A stretch of DNA of 64,000 nt from Solirubrum sp044628455 (GCF_044628455.1 NZ_JBIYZW010000003.1:186001-250000); one strand, 5' to 3'; counted from the first letter of the stretch, positions 31,398-39,729 are shown. Translations and numbers: made by a program. Notes: generated from the letters alone by a model not told the origin.

Positions 31398-31974
31398 GGT
31401 GGGCGGTTTTAAGCAGCATGGCCTTGAGGTGGGCCCGGGCTTTGGACAGATTGGATTTGGAGGCTCCGACGGAAATGCCCAGCTGCTGGGCAATTTCCTC
31501 GTGGGTGAAGCCGTCGATGACGTAGAGGTTGAACACGGTGCGGTAGCCGGGGGTGAGGCGCTGGATAAGCTGCAGCAGCTCGTCGTAGGCCAGGGAATCG
31601 AGGGCGCTGGCGCCGGTGTCGGGGTGGTAGTTGCTGACCTCGTCGAGGTCCTGCTGGTGCTGGTGCTTTTCGGTGGCGCGGTAGTGGTCGATGGCGGTGT
31701 GAATCATGATGCGCTTGAGCCAGCCGCGGAACGAGCCGTTGAGCTCGTGCTTGGTAACGTCGAAGCGGATGATGTCGCGGTAGATTTTCATAAAGCCGTC
31801 GTTTACGGCTTCCATGGCCTCGTCGCGGGTGCGGGTGTAGCGCAGGCACACGCTCATGGCGTAGCTGTAGTAGCGCAGATACAGCTGCCGCTGGCATACC
31901 CGATCGGCACGGCGGCAGCCGGCCAGGATGGCCAGTAAGGCTTCGGCGGCGACGTGGTCGGGCTGGGGGGACAC
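31384..31974 (-). CDS. ECF-type RNA polymerase sigma factor
   Basis: The 196-residue protein has sigma region 2 (RQLYLRYYSYAMSVCLRYTRTRDEAMEAVNDGFMKIYRDI, residues 28-67, then FRGWLKRIMIHTAIDHYR) and region 4 (LQLIQRLTPGYRTVFNLYVIDGFTHEEIAQQLGISVGASKSNLSKARAHLK, a helix-turn-helix). Regions 1.1 and 3 are absent, as in extracytoplasmic-function factors. It starts with GTG (31974). Its last 14 bases overlap the two-membrane anti-sigma candidate, so the two are surely cotranscribed and probably act as partner and inhibitor. Its target promoters and inducing signal are not visible; an envelope signal is likely from the partner's architecture. Confidence 0.92.
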   Translation of the reverse strand: MSPQPDHVAAEALLAILAGCRRADRVCQRQLYLRYYSYAMSVCLRYTRTRDEAMEAVNDGFMKIYRDIIRFDVTKHELNGSFRGWLKRIMIHTAIDHYRATEKHQHQQDLDEVSNYHPDTGASALDSLAYDELLQLIQRLTPGYRTVFNLYVIDGFTHEEIAQQLGISVGASKSNLSKARAHLKAMLLKTAHHAYA

Positions 31975-32198
31975 GGCTACGGGGGAGAGTTACTGCCTAC
32001 TCGGCGGCGGCAGGTAAAAAGGTTGCCCGGATCTGTAAAAAGTTACGCATTTGGGCGCAATGCCCACTACCGATGGCGAAAGCCCCGGGTGCGACAATGC
32101 AAAATCAAGCTTGCCGCGCGGCAACGGCCCGTTTCAACCCCAGGGAGCGGCGGCTCAAACGGGCGGCGCGGCAACAAATGCCGTGGCGGGACAAAACA

Positions 32199-32229
32199 AA
32201 ACCGCCCGGCCACTGGGGCCGGGCGGTTT
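32199..32229 (-). terminator. Terminator after secDF
   Basis: A 13-bp stem (AAACCGCCCGGCC at 32199-32211 with its complement at 32217-32229) flanked by an AAAACAAAA tract that gives U residues on the minus strand. Nothing else is recognised between 31975 and 32275 except the sigma-gene upstream region. Confidence 0.85.
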
Positions 32230-32275
32230 GCCAAATCGTCCCCGAAATCCTGGGGACCCGTCGAATCCGTGGTTT

Positions 32276-35257
32276 TTACTGCACGGCGGTGGAAAGCTTG
32301 GGCGCGTCGGCGGGGGTGTTGCCGAGGTGCTGCTTTTCCTTGTCGCCGTAGGTGTCCAGAATCAGCGGGGCGGCGATGAACAGCGAGGAGTAGGTACCCG
32401 CCAGCATGCCGATAATCATGGCGAAGGAGAACGAGCGCAGCGTTTCACCGCCGAAGATGAACAGCACTACTACTACCATCAGCACGGTGGTGGCCGTAAT
32501 CATGGTGCGCGAGAAGGTGCTCACCAGGGCGGGGTTGACTACCTGGGCGAAGGTGAGTTTGGGGTTCTCGTGCAGGTACTCGCGGATGCGGTCGTAGATA
32601 ACCACGGTGTCGTTCATGGAGTAGCCCAGCACCGAGAGCACGGCGGCCACGAACACCTGATCCATTTCCAGGTTCAGGCCCAGGGCGCGGGCAATGGGGT
32701 AGGTGGCAATGATGAACAGAGCATCGTGGAACAGGGCCACTACGGCGGCCATGGAGTACTGCCACTTTTCGAAGCGGAACAGCACGTACACGAAGATGGC
32801 GACCAGCGTCAGGCCCAGGCTCAGGATGGAGGTGCGCTTAATGTCGTCGGCAATGGTGGCGCCCACTTTCGAGGAGCTGCGGATCTGCGGGTCGTCGGCG
32901 CCGAACTCGGCCAGGCCTTTGAGCAGGGCCGATTCGACTTTCTTGTCGGCTTCCACGCTCTCGTCGTCGGCCAGGTAGCCGGTGGTGATGCGCAGGCGGC
33001 TGTTCGAGCCGTAGGTTTTCACTTCGGTGCCGGCGTTCTGGAAGTCGTCGAGCAAAGCTTCGCGCACGTCCGACGATACTTCGGCCTTGTTGAAGTCGAC
33101 CACGTAGGCGCGGCCGCCGCGGAAGTCTACGCCCAGGTTGGGGCCGCCCTGAATGGCCATCAGCACGAAGCCGATGGTGATGTACACGGCCGAACCAATG
33201 TAGGCCAGCTTGCGCTTGCCCACGATGTCGAAGTTGACGCCCTGGAACAGCTTGCGCGAAAGGAAGGTGGAGAAGGTGATGGCCGAGCTTTCCTTGCCCT
33301 TGGTGAGCCACTCGATGATGAGGCGCGACACGAATACGGCCGACAGGAACGAGGTGAACACGCCGATGCCCAGGGTAATGGCGAAGTTCTGCACCGGGCC
33401 CGTACCGAAGAAGCCCAGAATGATGGCTACGATGAGGGTGGTGACGTTGGAGTCGAAGATGGCCGAGAAGGCGCGCGAGTAGCCCTTGTTGATGGCGTCC
33501 TTAACGAGCAGGCCGTGGCTGAGCTCTTCGCGGATGCGCTCGAAGATCAGTACGTTGGCATCGACCGAGGTGCCGATAACGAGTACCATACCGGCAATGC
33601 CAGGCAGGGTGAGGGCGGTGCTGAACTGGGCCAGTACGCCCAGAATCAGGAACATGTTGAACAGCAGGGCGGCATCGGCTACCAGACCGGCACGGCCGTA
33701 GTAGAAGGCCATGAAGATCATGATGACGGCCAGGCCGGCCAGCGAGGAGTAGAGGCCCTGGTTGATGGCTTCCTGGCCGAGCGAGGGACCCACTACGGCT
33801 TCTTCCACGATGCGCGTGGGGGCGGGTAGCTTACCGGCCTTGAGCACGTTGGCCAAATCCTGGGCTTCCTCGATGGTGAAGTTGCCCGAGATGCTGGAGT
33901 TGCCGCCGGCAATTTCCGACTGCACCACCGGGGCCGAGTACACGTAGTCGTCGAGCACGATGGCCACCTGCTTGCCGATGCTGGCGGCGGTGAGCTTCTG
34001 CCACTTCTTGGCGCCCGAGGGGTTCATCTGCATGCTCACTTCGGGGCGGCCACCCTGGTCGTAGTCCTGGCGGGCGTCCGATACCACGTCGCCGCCCATG
34101 GGGGCGTTGCCGCCGGCCTGCTTGCGGATGGCGTTCAGCTGCAGGTATTCCTGCTTGTCGATGGTGGTGGGCTTCACGTCCCAGAGGAACGTGAGGTTGG
34201 CGGGCAGCACGGCGCGTACTTCGGGCGAGCGGAGCAGGTCGTTCACGCGGGCGGTGTCGCGGATGTTGGCGCCCAGCGTGCCGGGCATAGTGAAGTACTT
34301 GGCCAAGCCGGTGCCGGCCTGCTGGGCCGTGGCGGCCGTGTCGGTTTTAGCGTTTTTCTTGGCCAGCTGGCTGGCCAGCGAGGTCGAGTCGGCGGCAGTT
34401 GCGGCGGTGTCGACGGCAGCGGCGGGCGGAGCAGCGGCGGCGGTAGCGCCGGCGCTGCCGGCGGCGTCGCGGGCCTTGATGATTTCGTCGAGCTGCTGCA
34501 GGTAGGGGAAGAAGTCCTGCTGGGGCCACACTTCCCAGAACTCCAGCTTGGCCTGGCCCTGGAGCAGCTTGCGCACGCGGTCGGGGTTGTCGACGCCCGG
34601 CAGCTCAATCTGGATGCGGCCGGTGCCTTTCACGCGCTGGATGTTGGGCTGGTTCACACCGAACTTATCGACGCGGGTGCGCAGGATGCGGAAGGCGCGC
34701 TCAATGGCTTCCTCCACTTCCTTGTCGACTTCGGCCAGCACTTTCTGGTCGGTCGAGTTGTAGTCAATGCCGCGGCTCTTGTTGGTGGTGTTGGCGAAGA
34801 TGCGGGCCAGCTTGTCGCCGGGCGCTACCTCGCGGAAGGCCTGGGCAAACAGGGCGGTGAACGAGGTGGAGGGGTTCTGCTTCTGCAGCTGCTGGGCGCG
34901 GGTGAGGGCCTGGTTGAACTTGGGGTCCTTGGAGTTGCCGGCCATGGCCCGCACAATCTCCACCGGCGACACTTCCAGCGTCACGTGCATGCCGCCTTTC
35001 AGGTCGAGGCCGAGGCCCAGCTCCGAGGCGCGCACGTCGCGGTAGGTGTAGTCGACGCCGAGAATGTTGGTGACTGGGGCGCGCCACACCGAGTCGAGGT
35101 AGTGCTGGCGCTGCTGCTGGTCGACCTTGCCGTTCTGAGTGGCGTACTGCACGGCGTCGTTCTGCACGCGCCGCGAAATGAAGGTGAAGTAGAGGAAGTA
35201 GAAGCACAACGCCGACACGATAAGCGTCAGCGCAATGACCAAACCTTTGTTACGCAT
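32276..35257 (-). CDS. secDF: Fused protein translocase subunit SecDF
   Basis: The 993-residue protein is SecD joined to SecF, the usual Bacteroidota form. The SecD half has MRNKGLVIALTLIVSALCFYF, LGLGLDLKGGMHVTLEVSP (the D1 motif), a large periplasmic P1 domain with an Ala-rich insertion near 270-310, and GTSVDANVLIFERIREEL. The SecF half has NLGVDFRGGRAYVVDFNKAEV and LGYSMNDTVVIYDRIREYL. Twelve membrane helices are expected. SecDF uses the proton gradient to pull exported proteins across the inner membrane after SecA/SecYEG. The conserved aspartates in GTSVDAN and SMNDTVV are present. It is transcribed alone, with a terminator downstream. Confidence 0.97.
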   Translation of the reverse strand: MRNKGLVIALTLIVSALCFYFLYFTFISRRVQNDAVQYATQNGKVDQQQRQHYLDSVWRAPVTNILGVDYTYRDVRASELGLGLDLKGGMHVTLEVSPVEIVRAMAGNSKDPKFNQALTRAQQLQKQNPSTSFTALFAQAFREVAPGDKLARIFANTTNKSRGIDYNSTDQKVLAEVDKEVEEAIERAFRILRTRVDKFGVNQPNIQRVKGTGRIQIELPGVDNPDRVRKLLQGQAKLEFWEVWPQQDFFPYLQQLDEIIKARDAAGSAGATAAAAPPAAAVDTAATAADSTSLASQLAKKNAKTDTAATAQQAGTGLAKYFTMPGTLGANIRDTARVNDLLRSPEVRAVLPANLTFLWDVKPTTIDKQEYLQLNAIRKQAGGNAPMGGDVVSDARQDYDQGGRPEVSMQMNPSGAKKWQKLTAASIGKQVAIVLDDYVYSAPVVQSEIAGGNSSISGNFTIEEAQDLANVLKAGKLPAPTRIVEEAVVGPSLGQEAINQGLYSSLAGLAVIMIFMAFYYGRAGLVADAALLFNMFLILGVLAQFSTALTLPGIAGMVLVIGTSVDANVLIFERIREELSHGLLVKDAINKGYSRAFSAIFDSNVTTLIVAIILGFFGTGPVQNFAITLGIGVFTSFLSAVFVSRLIIEWLTKGKESSAITFSTFLSRKLFQGVNFDIVGKRKLAYIGSAVYITIGFVLMAIQGGPNLGVDFRGGRAYVVDFNKAEVSSDVREALLDDFQNAGTEVKTYGSNSRLRITTGYLADDESVEADKKVESALLKGLAEFGADDPQIRSSSKVGATIADDIKRTSILSLGLTLVAIFVYVLFRFEKWQYSMAAVVALFHDALFIIATYPIARALGLNLEMDQVFVAAVLSVLGYSMNDTVVIYDRIREYLHENPKLTFAQVVNPALVSTFSRTMITATTVLMVVVVLFIFGGETLRSFSFAMIIGMLAGTYSSLFIAAPLILDTYGDKEKQHLGNTPADAPKLSTAVQ

Positions 35258-35419
35258 GTAAGGGGTACTAAGTAATGAGCAATGAACGGGAGCAATTGGC
35301 CGGTGCCAGCCCCAATCGACGGTCAGAGGCTCCGGGCCCGGCTGGGGCCGGGGAGCGGCGCAGTGCGTGGACGCACCTGGCCAATTGCCCGTAGTCGATT
35401 GTTAAAGGCGGCTGCCTGT

Positions 35420-35791
35420 TTAGGGCGCGTGCGGCGACAGCGCCGAGCCCAGCAGGCGGGCGCCAAACCAGTTGGGCCGGGCCTCGGGCCGGGGGCGCGG
35501 GGCTGCGGGCTGGGGGCGGTAGGTAGCAAACAGCCGGGCCTCGGGCGCGGGCGGCAGCCAGCCATCGACGGCGGGCAGCAGCCAGGGAGCCAGCGAGGCC
35601 GTGGCTTCGAGGGTTACTTTCTGCTTGACCACCGTGCCCTTGGGGGCGCCCTGCAGCTGGGGCACGTTGGCCTTGGCGGGGGCCGCACGGAAGGTGGCTA
35701 CGGCCTGGTTGTTCAGCCCCACTACCAACAGCAGCGTGACAGCCAGCAGGCTGAAGCGCAGACGGGGCAATATGGCGGTGAACAACAACAC
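35420..35791 (-). CDS. Small membrane or secreted protein, unknown
   Basis: Starting at a GTG (35791) just after a -7 box, the 123-residue product has one hydrophobic helix near the N-terminus (RFSLLAVTLLLVVGLNNQAVA), then VPQLQGAPKGTVVKQKVTLEATASLAPWLLP and a Pro/Arg/Ala-rich tail. It is probably a single-pass or signal-peptide-bearing envelope protein. No family is recognised. A TTG at 35812 would extend the frame by seven residues but overlaps the promoter box. It sits between secDF and udk with separate transcription signals. Confidence 0.55.
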   Translation of the reverse strand: MLLFTAILPRLRFSLLAVTLLLVVGLNNQAVATFRAAPAKANVPQLQGAPKGTVVKQKVTLEATASLAPWLLPAVDGWLPPAPEARLFATYRPQPAAPRPRPEARPNWFGARLLGSALSPHAP

Positions 35792-35809
35792 GTTGGGGCA
35801 GTAGGGTTG

Positions 35810-35817
35810 CAAATATA
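35810..35817 (-). promoter_or_regulatory. -7 box for the small membrane protein gene
   Basis: On the minus strand TATATTTG, exact TAnnTTTG, 18 bp before the GTG at 35791, implying a very short leader. Confidence 0.5.
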
Positions 35818-35820
35818 GCC

Positions 35821-35854
35821 AAACGGCCCGCTTCGGAAAAGAAGCGGGCCGTTT
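35821..35854 (-). terminator. Terminator after udk
   Basis: A 13-bp stem, AAACGGCCCGCTT with its complement at 35842-35854, lies 32 bp after the udk stop on the minus strand. Confidence 0.75.
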
Positions 35855-35886
35855 AACACGGTTTTTGCCCTAGCGGCGGCTTGCTG

Positions 35887-36516
35887 CTAAGCCGGCTGCT
35901 GATGCACCTTGGTTTTCAGGAACGACACGAGCACGTCGAGGCCGCGGTCGAAGTGGCGGTTGTTGGGAATGATCAGGTCGGCGTCGTGCTTGAAGGGCTT
36001 GATGTACTTCTCGTAGGTGGGGGCCACGTGGTGGGTGTAGCGGTAGAGCACGTCCTCCAGGTCGTAGCCGCGCTCGTCCCGGTCGCGCACGATGCGGCGC
36101 AGCACTTTCACGTGCTCCCGGGCGTCGATGTATACCTTCAGGTCGAGCAGCTTGGCCACTTCCTCGAAATAGAACACGAAGATGCCCTCCACCACCACGA
36201 TGGGGGCCGGATTGAACACCAGCTCCTTGGGCGTGGCGCCGGGGTTGTTGAAAGTGTACTCGGGGCGGCGCACCTCCAGGCCCTGGCTGATGCGCAGCAC
36301 GTCGGCGGCGTAGGCGGCCGAGTCGATGGAACCGGGCAAATCGAAGTTGGTGACGCCCTGGTCATCTACCTGCTGGCTTTCCCGCGGGTGGTAGTAGTTG
36401 TCCTGGGAAATCAGGCAGATTTCGTCTTCGGAAAACGAGGAAAGCAGGCGGCGCAGGAAGGTGGTCTTGCCCGAGGCGCTGCCCCCGGTAATGCCGACGA
36501 TGAAAGGTTTTTGCAT
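35887..36516 (-). CDS. udk: Uridine kinase
   Basis: The 209-residue protein starts MQKPFIVGITGGSASGKTTFLRRLL, with the P-loop GGSASGKTT at residues 11-19. It then has ISQDNYYHPRESQQVDDQGVTNFDLPGSID, the nucleoside-binding region, VVVEGIFVFYFEEVAKLLDLKVYIDA and RRIVRDRDERGYDLEDVL. These match uridine/cytidine kinases, which phosphorylate uridine and cytidine with ATP or GTP in pyrimidine salvage. Length is normal (about 210). It has its own promoter box upstream and a terminator downstream, so it is likely transcribed alone. Confidence 0.93.
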   Translation of the reverse strand: MQKPFIVGITGGSASGKTTFLRRLLSSFSEDEICLISQDNYYHPRESQQVDDQGVTNFDLPGSIDSAAYAADVLRISQGLEVRRPEYTFNNPGATPKELVFNPAPIVVVEGIFVFYFEEVAKLLDLKVYIDAREHVKVLRRIVRDRDERGYDLEDVLYRYTHHVAPTYEKYIKPFKHDADLIIPNNRHFDRGLDVLVSFLKTKVHQQPA

Positions 36517-36552
36517 GGGGGAAATACCGGACCTGTGGCTGGTTCAACCTTG

Positions 36553-36560
36553 CAAAAGTA
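36553..36560 (-). promoter_or_regulatory. -7 box for udk
   Basis: On the minus strand TACTTTTG, exact TAnnTTTG, 36 bp before the ATG at 36516. Confidence 0.55.
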
Positions 36561-36646
36561 CGGAGCCGCCCCCGAAGAACCGGGAAAATGTGTGTCGGCC
36601 GCTCCCAGAAAGCCGCCCTGGCGGCGGGCACGCGCTTACGGGCGGC

Positions 36647-37240
36647 CTAGGCCAGGCGCGGCAGCCGGTTGAGGAACGCCACCAGCTGGCCGACGGCGCG
36701 GGCGCGGTGACTGAGCTGGTTTTTCTCGTTCAGCGCCATTTCGGCGAAGCTGCGCCCGTCGCCCTCGGCGGGCACGAATACCGGGTCGTAGCCAAAGCCG
36801 CCGCTGCCGCGCTGCTCCGGGGAAATCTGGCCCAGCACCTCGCCCGCAAACAGGTGCTCGTCGGTTTCACTGAGCACCAGGGCCACCACCGTGCGGAAGC
36901 GGGCCGATCGGTCGGCGTGGGGCCGCAGCTCGTGGAGCAGCTTCTGCACGTTGTCGGCGGCCGAGCGCTGCGGGCCGGCGTAGCGGGCCGAGTACACCCC
37001 GGGGGCGCCGTGCAGGGCGGTTACTTCCAGGCCGGTGTCGTCGGCAAAGCAGGGTACGCCGTAATGCTCCCACACGTAGCGGGCCTTCTGGCGGGCGTTA
37101 CCCTCCAGGGTATCCTGGGTTTCGGGCAGCTCCTCCTGGCAGCCAATGTCGGCCAGGCTCAGCAGCTCGGTGCCGGCCGGCAGCAGGGGCCGGATTTCCT
37201 CCAGCTTGTGGGCATTGTTGGAAGCAAAGCAGAGGCGCAT
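36647..37240 (-). CDS. rdgB: XTP/dITP diphosphatase RdgB/HAM1
   Basis: The 197-residue protein starts MRLCFASNNAHKLEEIRPLL, the (S/T)xNxxK nucleotide-binding motif, then ETQDTLEGNARQKARYVWEHYGVPCFADDTGLEVTALHGAPGVYSARYAG, the family core, and GGFGYDPVFVPAEGDGRSFAEMALNEKNQLSHRARA. The enzyme hydrolyses noncanonical purine triphosphates such as ITP and XTP to monophosphates and keeps them out of DNA. All catalytic blocks are intact. The promoter box is at 37320-37327, so its leader of about 75 bases includes the GTGACAG heptamer repeats. Confidence 0.95.
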   Translation of the reverse strand: MRLCFASNNAHKLEEIRPLLPAGTELLSLADIGCQEELPETQDTLEGNARQKARYVWEHYGVPCFADDTGLEVTALHGAPGVYSARYAGPQRSAADNVQKLLHELRPHADRSARFRTVVALVLSETDEHLFAGEVLGQISPEQRGSGGFGYDPVFVPAEGDGRSFAEMALNEKNQLSHRARAVGQLVAFLNRLPRLA

Positions 37241-37252
37241 GGGGTGGGGTAA

Positions 37253-37285
37253 TGAGGTGACAGGTGACAGGTGACACGTGACAGG
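37253..37285. repeat. GTGACAG heptamer array (arm 1 of an inverted pair)
   Basis: About four 7-bp units of GTGACAG (one diverged to GTGACAC) just upstream of the rdgB ATG. The complementary CTGTCAC array is at 37397-37434. Confidence 0.75.
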
Positions 37286-37319
37286 TTGCGGGGACCAGGG
37301 AAGCGCAACGGCCGTGGGG

Positions 37320-37327
37320 CAAAAGTA
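37320..37327 (-). promoter_or_regulatory. -7 box for rdgB
   Basis: On the minus strand TACTTTTG, exact TAnnTTTG, 79 bp before the ATG at 37240. Confidence 0.55.
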
Positions 37328-37343
37328 CCGTTGCCGACCGCGC

Positions 37344-37367
37344 ACAAAAAAACCGGCCGTGCCGGTT
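37344..37367 (-). terminator. Terminator after the fibronectin-like secreted protein gene
   Basis: AACCGGC-CGT-GCCGGTT (37351-37367), followed on the minus strand by a U run (A tract at 37345-37352). Confidence 0.8.
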
Positions 37368-37396
37368 ATCTGATCTAACTCCCCAGGAGTACCACC

Positions 37397-37434
37397 CTGT
37401 CACCTGTCACCTGTCACCTGTCACCTGTCACCTG
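37397..37434. repeat. CTGTCAC heptamer array (arm 2 of an inverted pair)
   Basis: Five to six tandem CTGTCAC units, reverse complement of the array at 37253-37285. The two arrays flank the rdgB promoter and a terminator hairpin. Confidence 0.8.
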
Positions 37435-37436
37435 GC

Positions 37437-37847
37437 TTACCGGAACATCGACTTGATGCTGCCCCAGGAGCGCTGCACGGCGCTGGGCGTCTGGGTAAGG
37501 TTGGTGGTGTAGGTTTGGTCGCCGGTGCTGGCGTGCACGGTGAGGCGGTAGGTATAGGGCCCCCCGCTGGTGGTAGTGGCCGTGCCGCCGCGGTACAGGT
37601 TGGCGTCGGTGTACTGGTAGCGGCGCTGCCCGGTGGGCGTCACGTTGATAACGCGCTCGAAGGGCTCGTTGCCGCTGCGCCGGTGCAGGTCGAAGGAGTT
37701 GACGCCGCTTTCGCTGACCACCTCCCACTCGATGCGCACGGAGGTACCGTCGGGCGTGGCTTGAAACAGCGTGACGGTGACGGCCCAGGCCGCCGGCACG
37801 GCCACCAGCAGGGCCAGAAAGAGCAGGAGTAGCGGTTTGCGGATCAT
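37437..37847 (-). CDS. Secreted protein with a fibronectin type III-like fold
   Basis: From ATG 37847 the 136-residue product has a signal peptide (MIRKPLLLLFLALLVAVPAAWA, cleavage near 22), then VTLFQATPDGTSVRIEWEVVSESGVNSFDLHRRSGNEPFERVINV and YQYTDANLYRGGTATTTSGGPYTYRLTVHASTGDQTY. The alternating strands and the SVRIEWEV/YTYRLTV pair resemble a single fibronectin type III domain, which often mediates binding at the cell surface. There is no sorting tail. It ends at the CTGTCAC array with a terminator beyond. The family is not named with certainty. Confidence 0.65.
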   Translation of the reverse strand: MIRKPLLLLFLALLVAVPAAWAVTVTLFQATPDGTSVRIEWEVVSESGVNSFDLHRRSGNEPFERVINVTPTGQRRYQYTDANLYRGGTATTTSGGPYTYRLTVHASTGDQTYTTNLTQTPSAVQRSWGSIKSMFR

Positions 37848-37972
37848 GCGGCGCGCGGCGGAGAGGGTGGGGAAGGGCGGGGACAACGGGCCGAAGCGGA
37901 CCAAAAATAACCAATTCCGGGAATTACCAGCACCACACAAAGAGGGGAGGGCGGAAAAAAGCCTCAACGCTT

Positions 37973-38001
37973 TTGATTTCAGCGCCAAGCATGTACCTTT
38001 G
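37973..38001 (+). promoter_or_regulatory. Promoter for rpmE2 with -33 and -7 elements
   Basis: TTG at 37973-37975 and TACCTTTG at 37994-38001, separated by 18 bp, are the -33 and -7 elements of the Bacteroidota housekeeping promoter. The ATG follows at 38056. Confidence 0.7.
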
Positions 38002-38055
38002 CCCTCCCTTCCGCAAAATCGGCAGGGCCCCAAGGCATTAACCGCTTTTCGCGTC

Positions 38056-38304
38056 ATGAAAAAAGACATCCACCCCGAGTACCGCGAGGTAGTGTTCCAG
38101 GACACCTCGAGCGACTTTAAATTCATCACCCGTTCGACGATGACCTCGAATGAGACCATCACGATGGAAGACGGCAAAACCTACCCCGTCATCAAGGTGG
38201 AAGTTAGCAGCCAGTCGCACCCGTTCTACACGGGCAAGAACATGTTCATCGACACCGCTGGTCGCGTGGAGAAATTCCGCACCCGCTACGCCAAAAAAGC
38301 TTAA
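38056..38304 (+). CDS. rpmE2: 50S ribosomal protein L31, type B
   Basis: The 82-residue protein, MKKDIHPEYREVVFQDTSSDFKFITRSTM and onward, is a full L31. It has KTYPVIKVEVSSQSHPFYTGKN and RVEKFRTRYAKK. It lacks the zinc-binding CxxC pair of type A L31, which defines the type B (C-minus) form often favoured at low zinc or as the only copy. It binds the large subunit at the central protuberance, bridging to the 30S head. A clear promoter precedes it and a terminator follows. The short length matches type B (about 80-90). Confidence 0.96.
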   Translation: MKKDIHPEYREVVFQDTSSDFKFITRSTMTSNETITMEDGKTYPVIKVEVSSQSHPFYTGKNMFIDTAGRVEKFRTRYAKKA

Positions 38305-38360
38305 GCAAGCTGCTTGTTGCGGGTTGGCGGCGGCCTTGTTTCGCCGGCAACCTCGCACCG

Positions 38361-38394
38361 AAAACTCCCGCCGGCCCTGCCGGCGGGAGTTTTT
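38361..38394 (+). terminator. Terminator after rpmE2
   Basis: A 14-bp stem, AAAACTCCCGCCGG with CCGGCGGGAGTTTT, followed by T residues. Confidence 0.85.
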
Positions 38395-38490
38395 GTTTTT
38401 CAACTGGCGCCGGAACGCGACCTTTGCGCCCGGTGCGCGGCCAACAACCAGCTAGCGGCGCGCCCCGTCTACCGGTAACTGACTTCCCTG

Positions 38491-39729
38491 ATGACCGTTC
38501 TGCTCTTTGACGACCCGGCTATCCGGCCCCACCTGCTGCCCTTCACCTTCACGCGGCCCGTGGCGGCACTGCGCTGCGGCATTCTCACCATCGCCGAAAA
38601 GTGGCAGCACCGCCTCGGCAGCGAGGTACACTACCTCACCGAGCCTTACCTGCAGGCCAAGTTCCCCGCCGCCCCGGCCCAGGGCCCAGCCCTGGTTATC
38701 AACGGGGCCGTGTGCCCCGACGACGTGCTGACCCGGCAGGTGCAGGGGCTGCAGCCCGGCGAGGCGCTCTATTCCGACGAGGTGCTGGTAGCCGCCCACC
38801 TGGCCGACGCTACGAAAGTTGCCGAGCTGATCCAGGACGGCTTTGCCAAAACCACGGAAACGGCCGAGCCGGTCACCGTCATCAGCCGGCCCTGGCACCT
38901 GTTTCTGCGCAACGGCGCCGAAATCCGCCGCGACTTTGCCCTGCTCACCCAAGGCCGCGAGTCGCAGCCGGTGGGCGATGCGCACACCATCGTGTACGCT
39001 CCCGAAAACATCTTCATCGAGGAAGGCGTGAAGATCCGGGCGGCTATTCTCAACGCCGAAAACGGCCCCATTTACCTGGGCCGCAACTCGCAGGTGCACG
39101 AGGGCGCCATCATCAGCGGGCCGCTGGCCCTGGGCGAGGGCGCCCACATCAACCCCGGCGCCAAGATGCGCGGCGACAACACCGTAGGACCGCACTGCAA
39201 GGTGGGTGGTGAGGTAGGCAACTCCATCCTGCTGGGTTACTCCAACAAGGGCCACGATGGCTACCTGGGCAACTCGGTTATCGGCGAGTGGTGCAACCTG
39301 GGGGCCGACACCAACACCTCGAACCTGAAAAACAACTACGCCCCGGTGAAGGTGTGGAGCCACGCCGCCGGCCGCTTCGTGAACACCGGCCAGCAGTTCT
39401 GCGGGCTGATGATGGGCGACCACAGCAAGTGCGGCATCAACACCATGTTCAACACCGGCACGGTGGTGGGCGTGGCGGCCAACGTATTCGGGGCGGGTTT
39501 CCCCAGGCAGTTTATTCCTTCCTTCAGCTGGGGCGGGGCTTCGGGCTTCGAAACCTTCCGCCTGCCCAAGGCCGGCGAGGTGGCCGAGCGCGTCATGGCC
39601 CGCCGCCACCTGCCCTACGACGAGGTGGAGCAGGCCATCATGGCCAAGGTGTACGAGCTGACGGTGAAAGACCGCGTGTGGGAGCGAACGGCGGCGCCCG
39701 CGGGCGGCGAGGTAAGCTTTGAACTGTAG
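38491..39729 (+). CDS. GlmU family protein (sugar-nucleotide/acetyltransferase-like)
   Basis: The 412-residue protein starts MTVLLFDDPAIRPHLLPFTFTRPVAALRCGILTIAEKW, the N-terminal domain of the Bacteroidota GlmU-like family. A left-handed beta-helix of hexapeptide repeats follows (IFIEEGVKIRAAILNAENGPIYLGRNSQVHEGAIISGPLALGEGAHINPGAKMRGDN). NVIGEWC-like VIGEWCNLGADTNTSNLKNNYAPVKVW is typical. True GlmU starts with a LAAGxGTRM motif, absent here, so pyrophosphorylase activity is not expected; acyltransferase activity is possible. It probably begins a three-gene operon with a small membrane protein and holB (gaps of 23 bp each). Confidence 0.88.
   Translation: MTVLLFDDPAIRPHLLPFTFTRPVAALRCGILTIAEKWQHRLGSEVHYLTEPYLQAKFPAAPAQGPALVINGAVCPDDVLTRQVQGLQPGEALYSDEVLVAAHLADATKVAELIQDGFAKTTETAEPVTVISRPWHLFLRNGAEIRRDFALLTQGRESQPVGDAHTIVYAPENIFIEEGVKIRAAILNAENGPIYLGRNSQVHEGAIISGPLALGEGAHINPGAKMRGDNTVGPHCKVGGEVGNSILLGYSNKGHDGYLGNSVIGEWCNLGADTNTSNLKNNYAPVKVWSHAAGRFVNTGQQFCGLMMGDHSKCGINTMFNTGTVVGVAANVFGAGFPRQFIPSFSWGGASGFETFRLPKAGEVAERVMARRHLPYDEVEQAIMAKVYELTVKDRVWERTAAPAGGEVSFEL

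Noticed and set aside
31093..31412. Plus-strand Ser/Arg-rich open frames opposite the anti-sigma candidate's linker
   Set aside because: They are shadows of the Ala/Pro/Ser-rich linker codons, with no start context.
32051..33829. A 592-codon plus-strand open frame opposite secDF
   Set aside because: Antisense shadow of the SecF half of secDF; composition is implausible for a protein.
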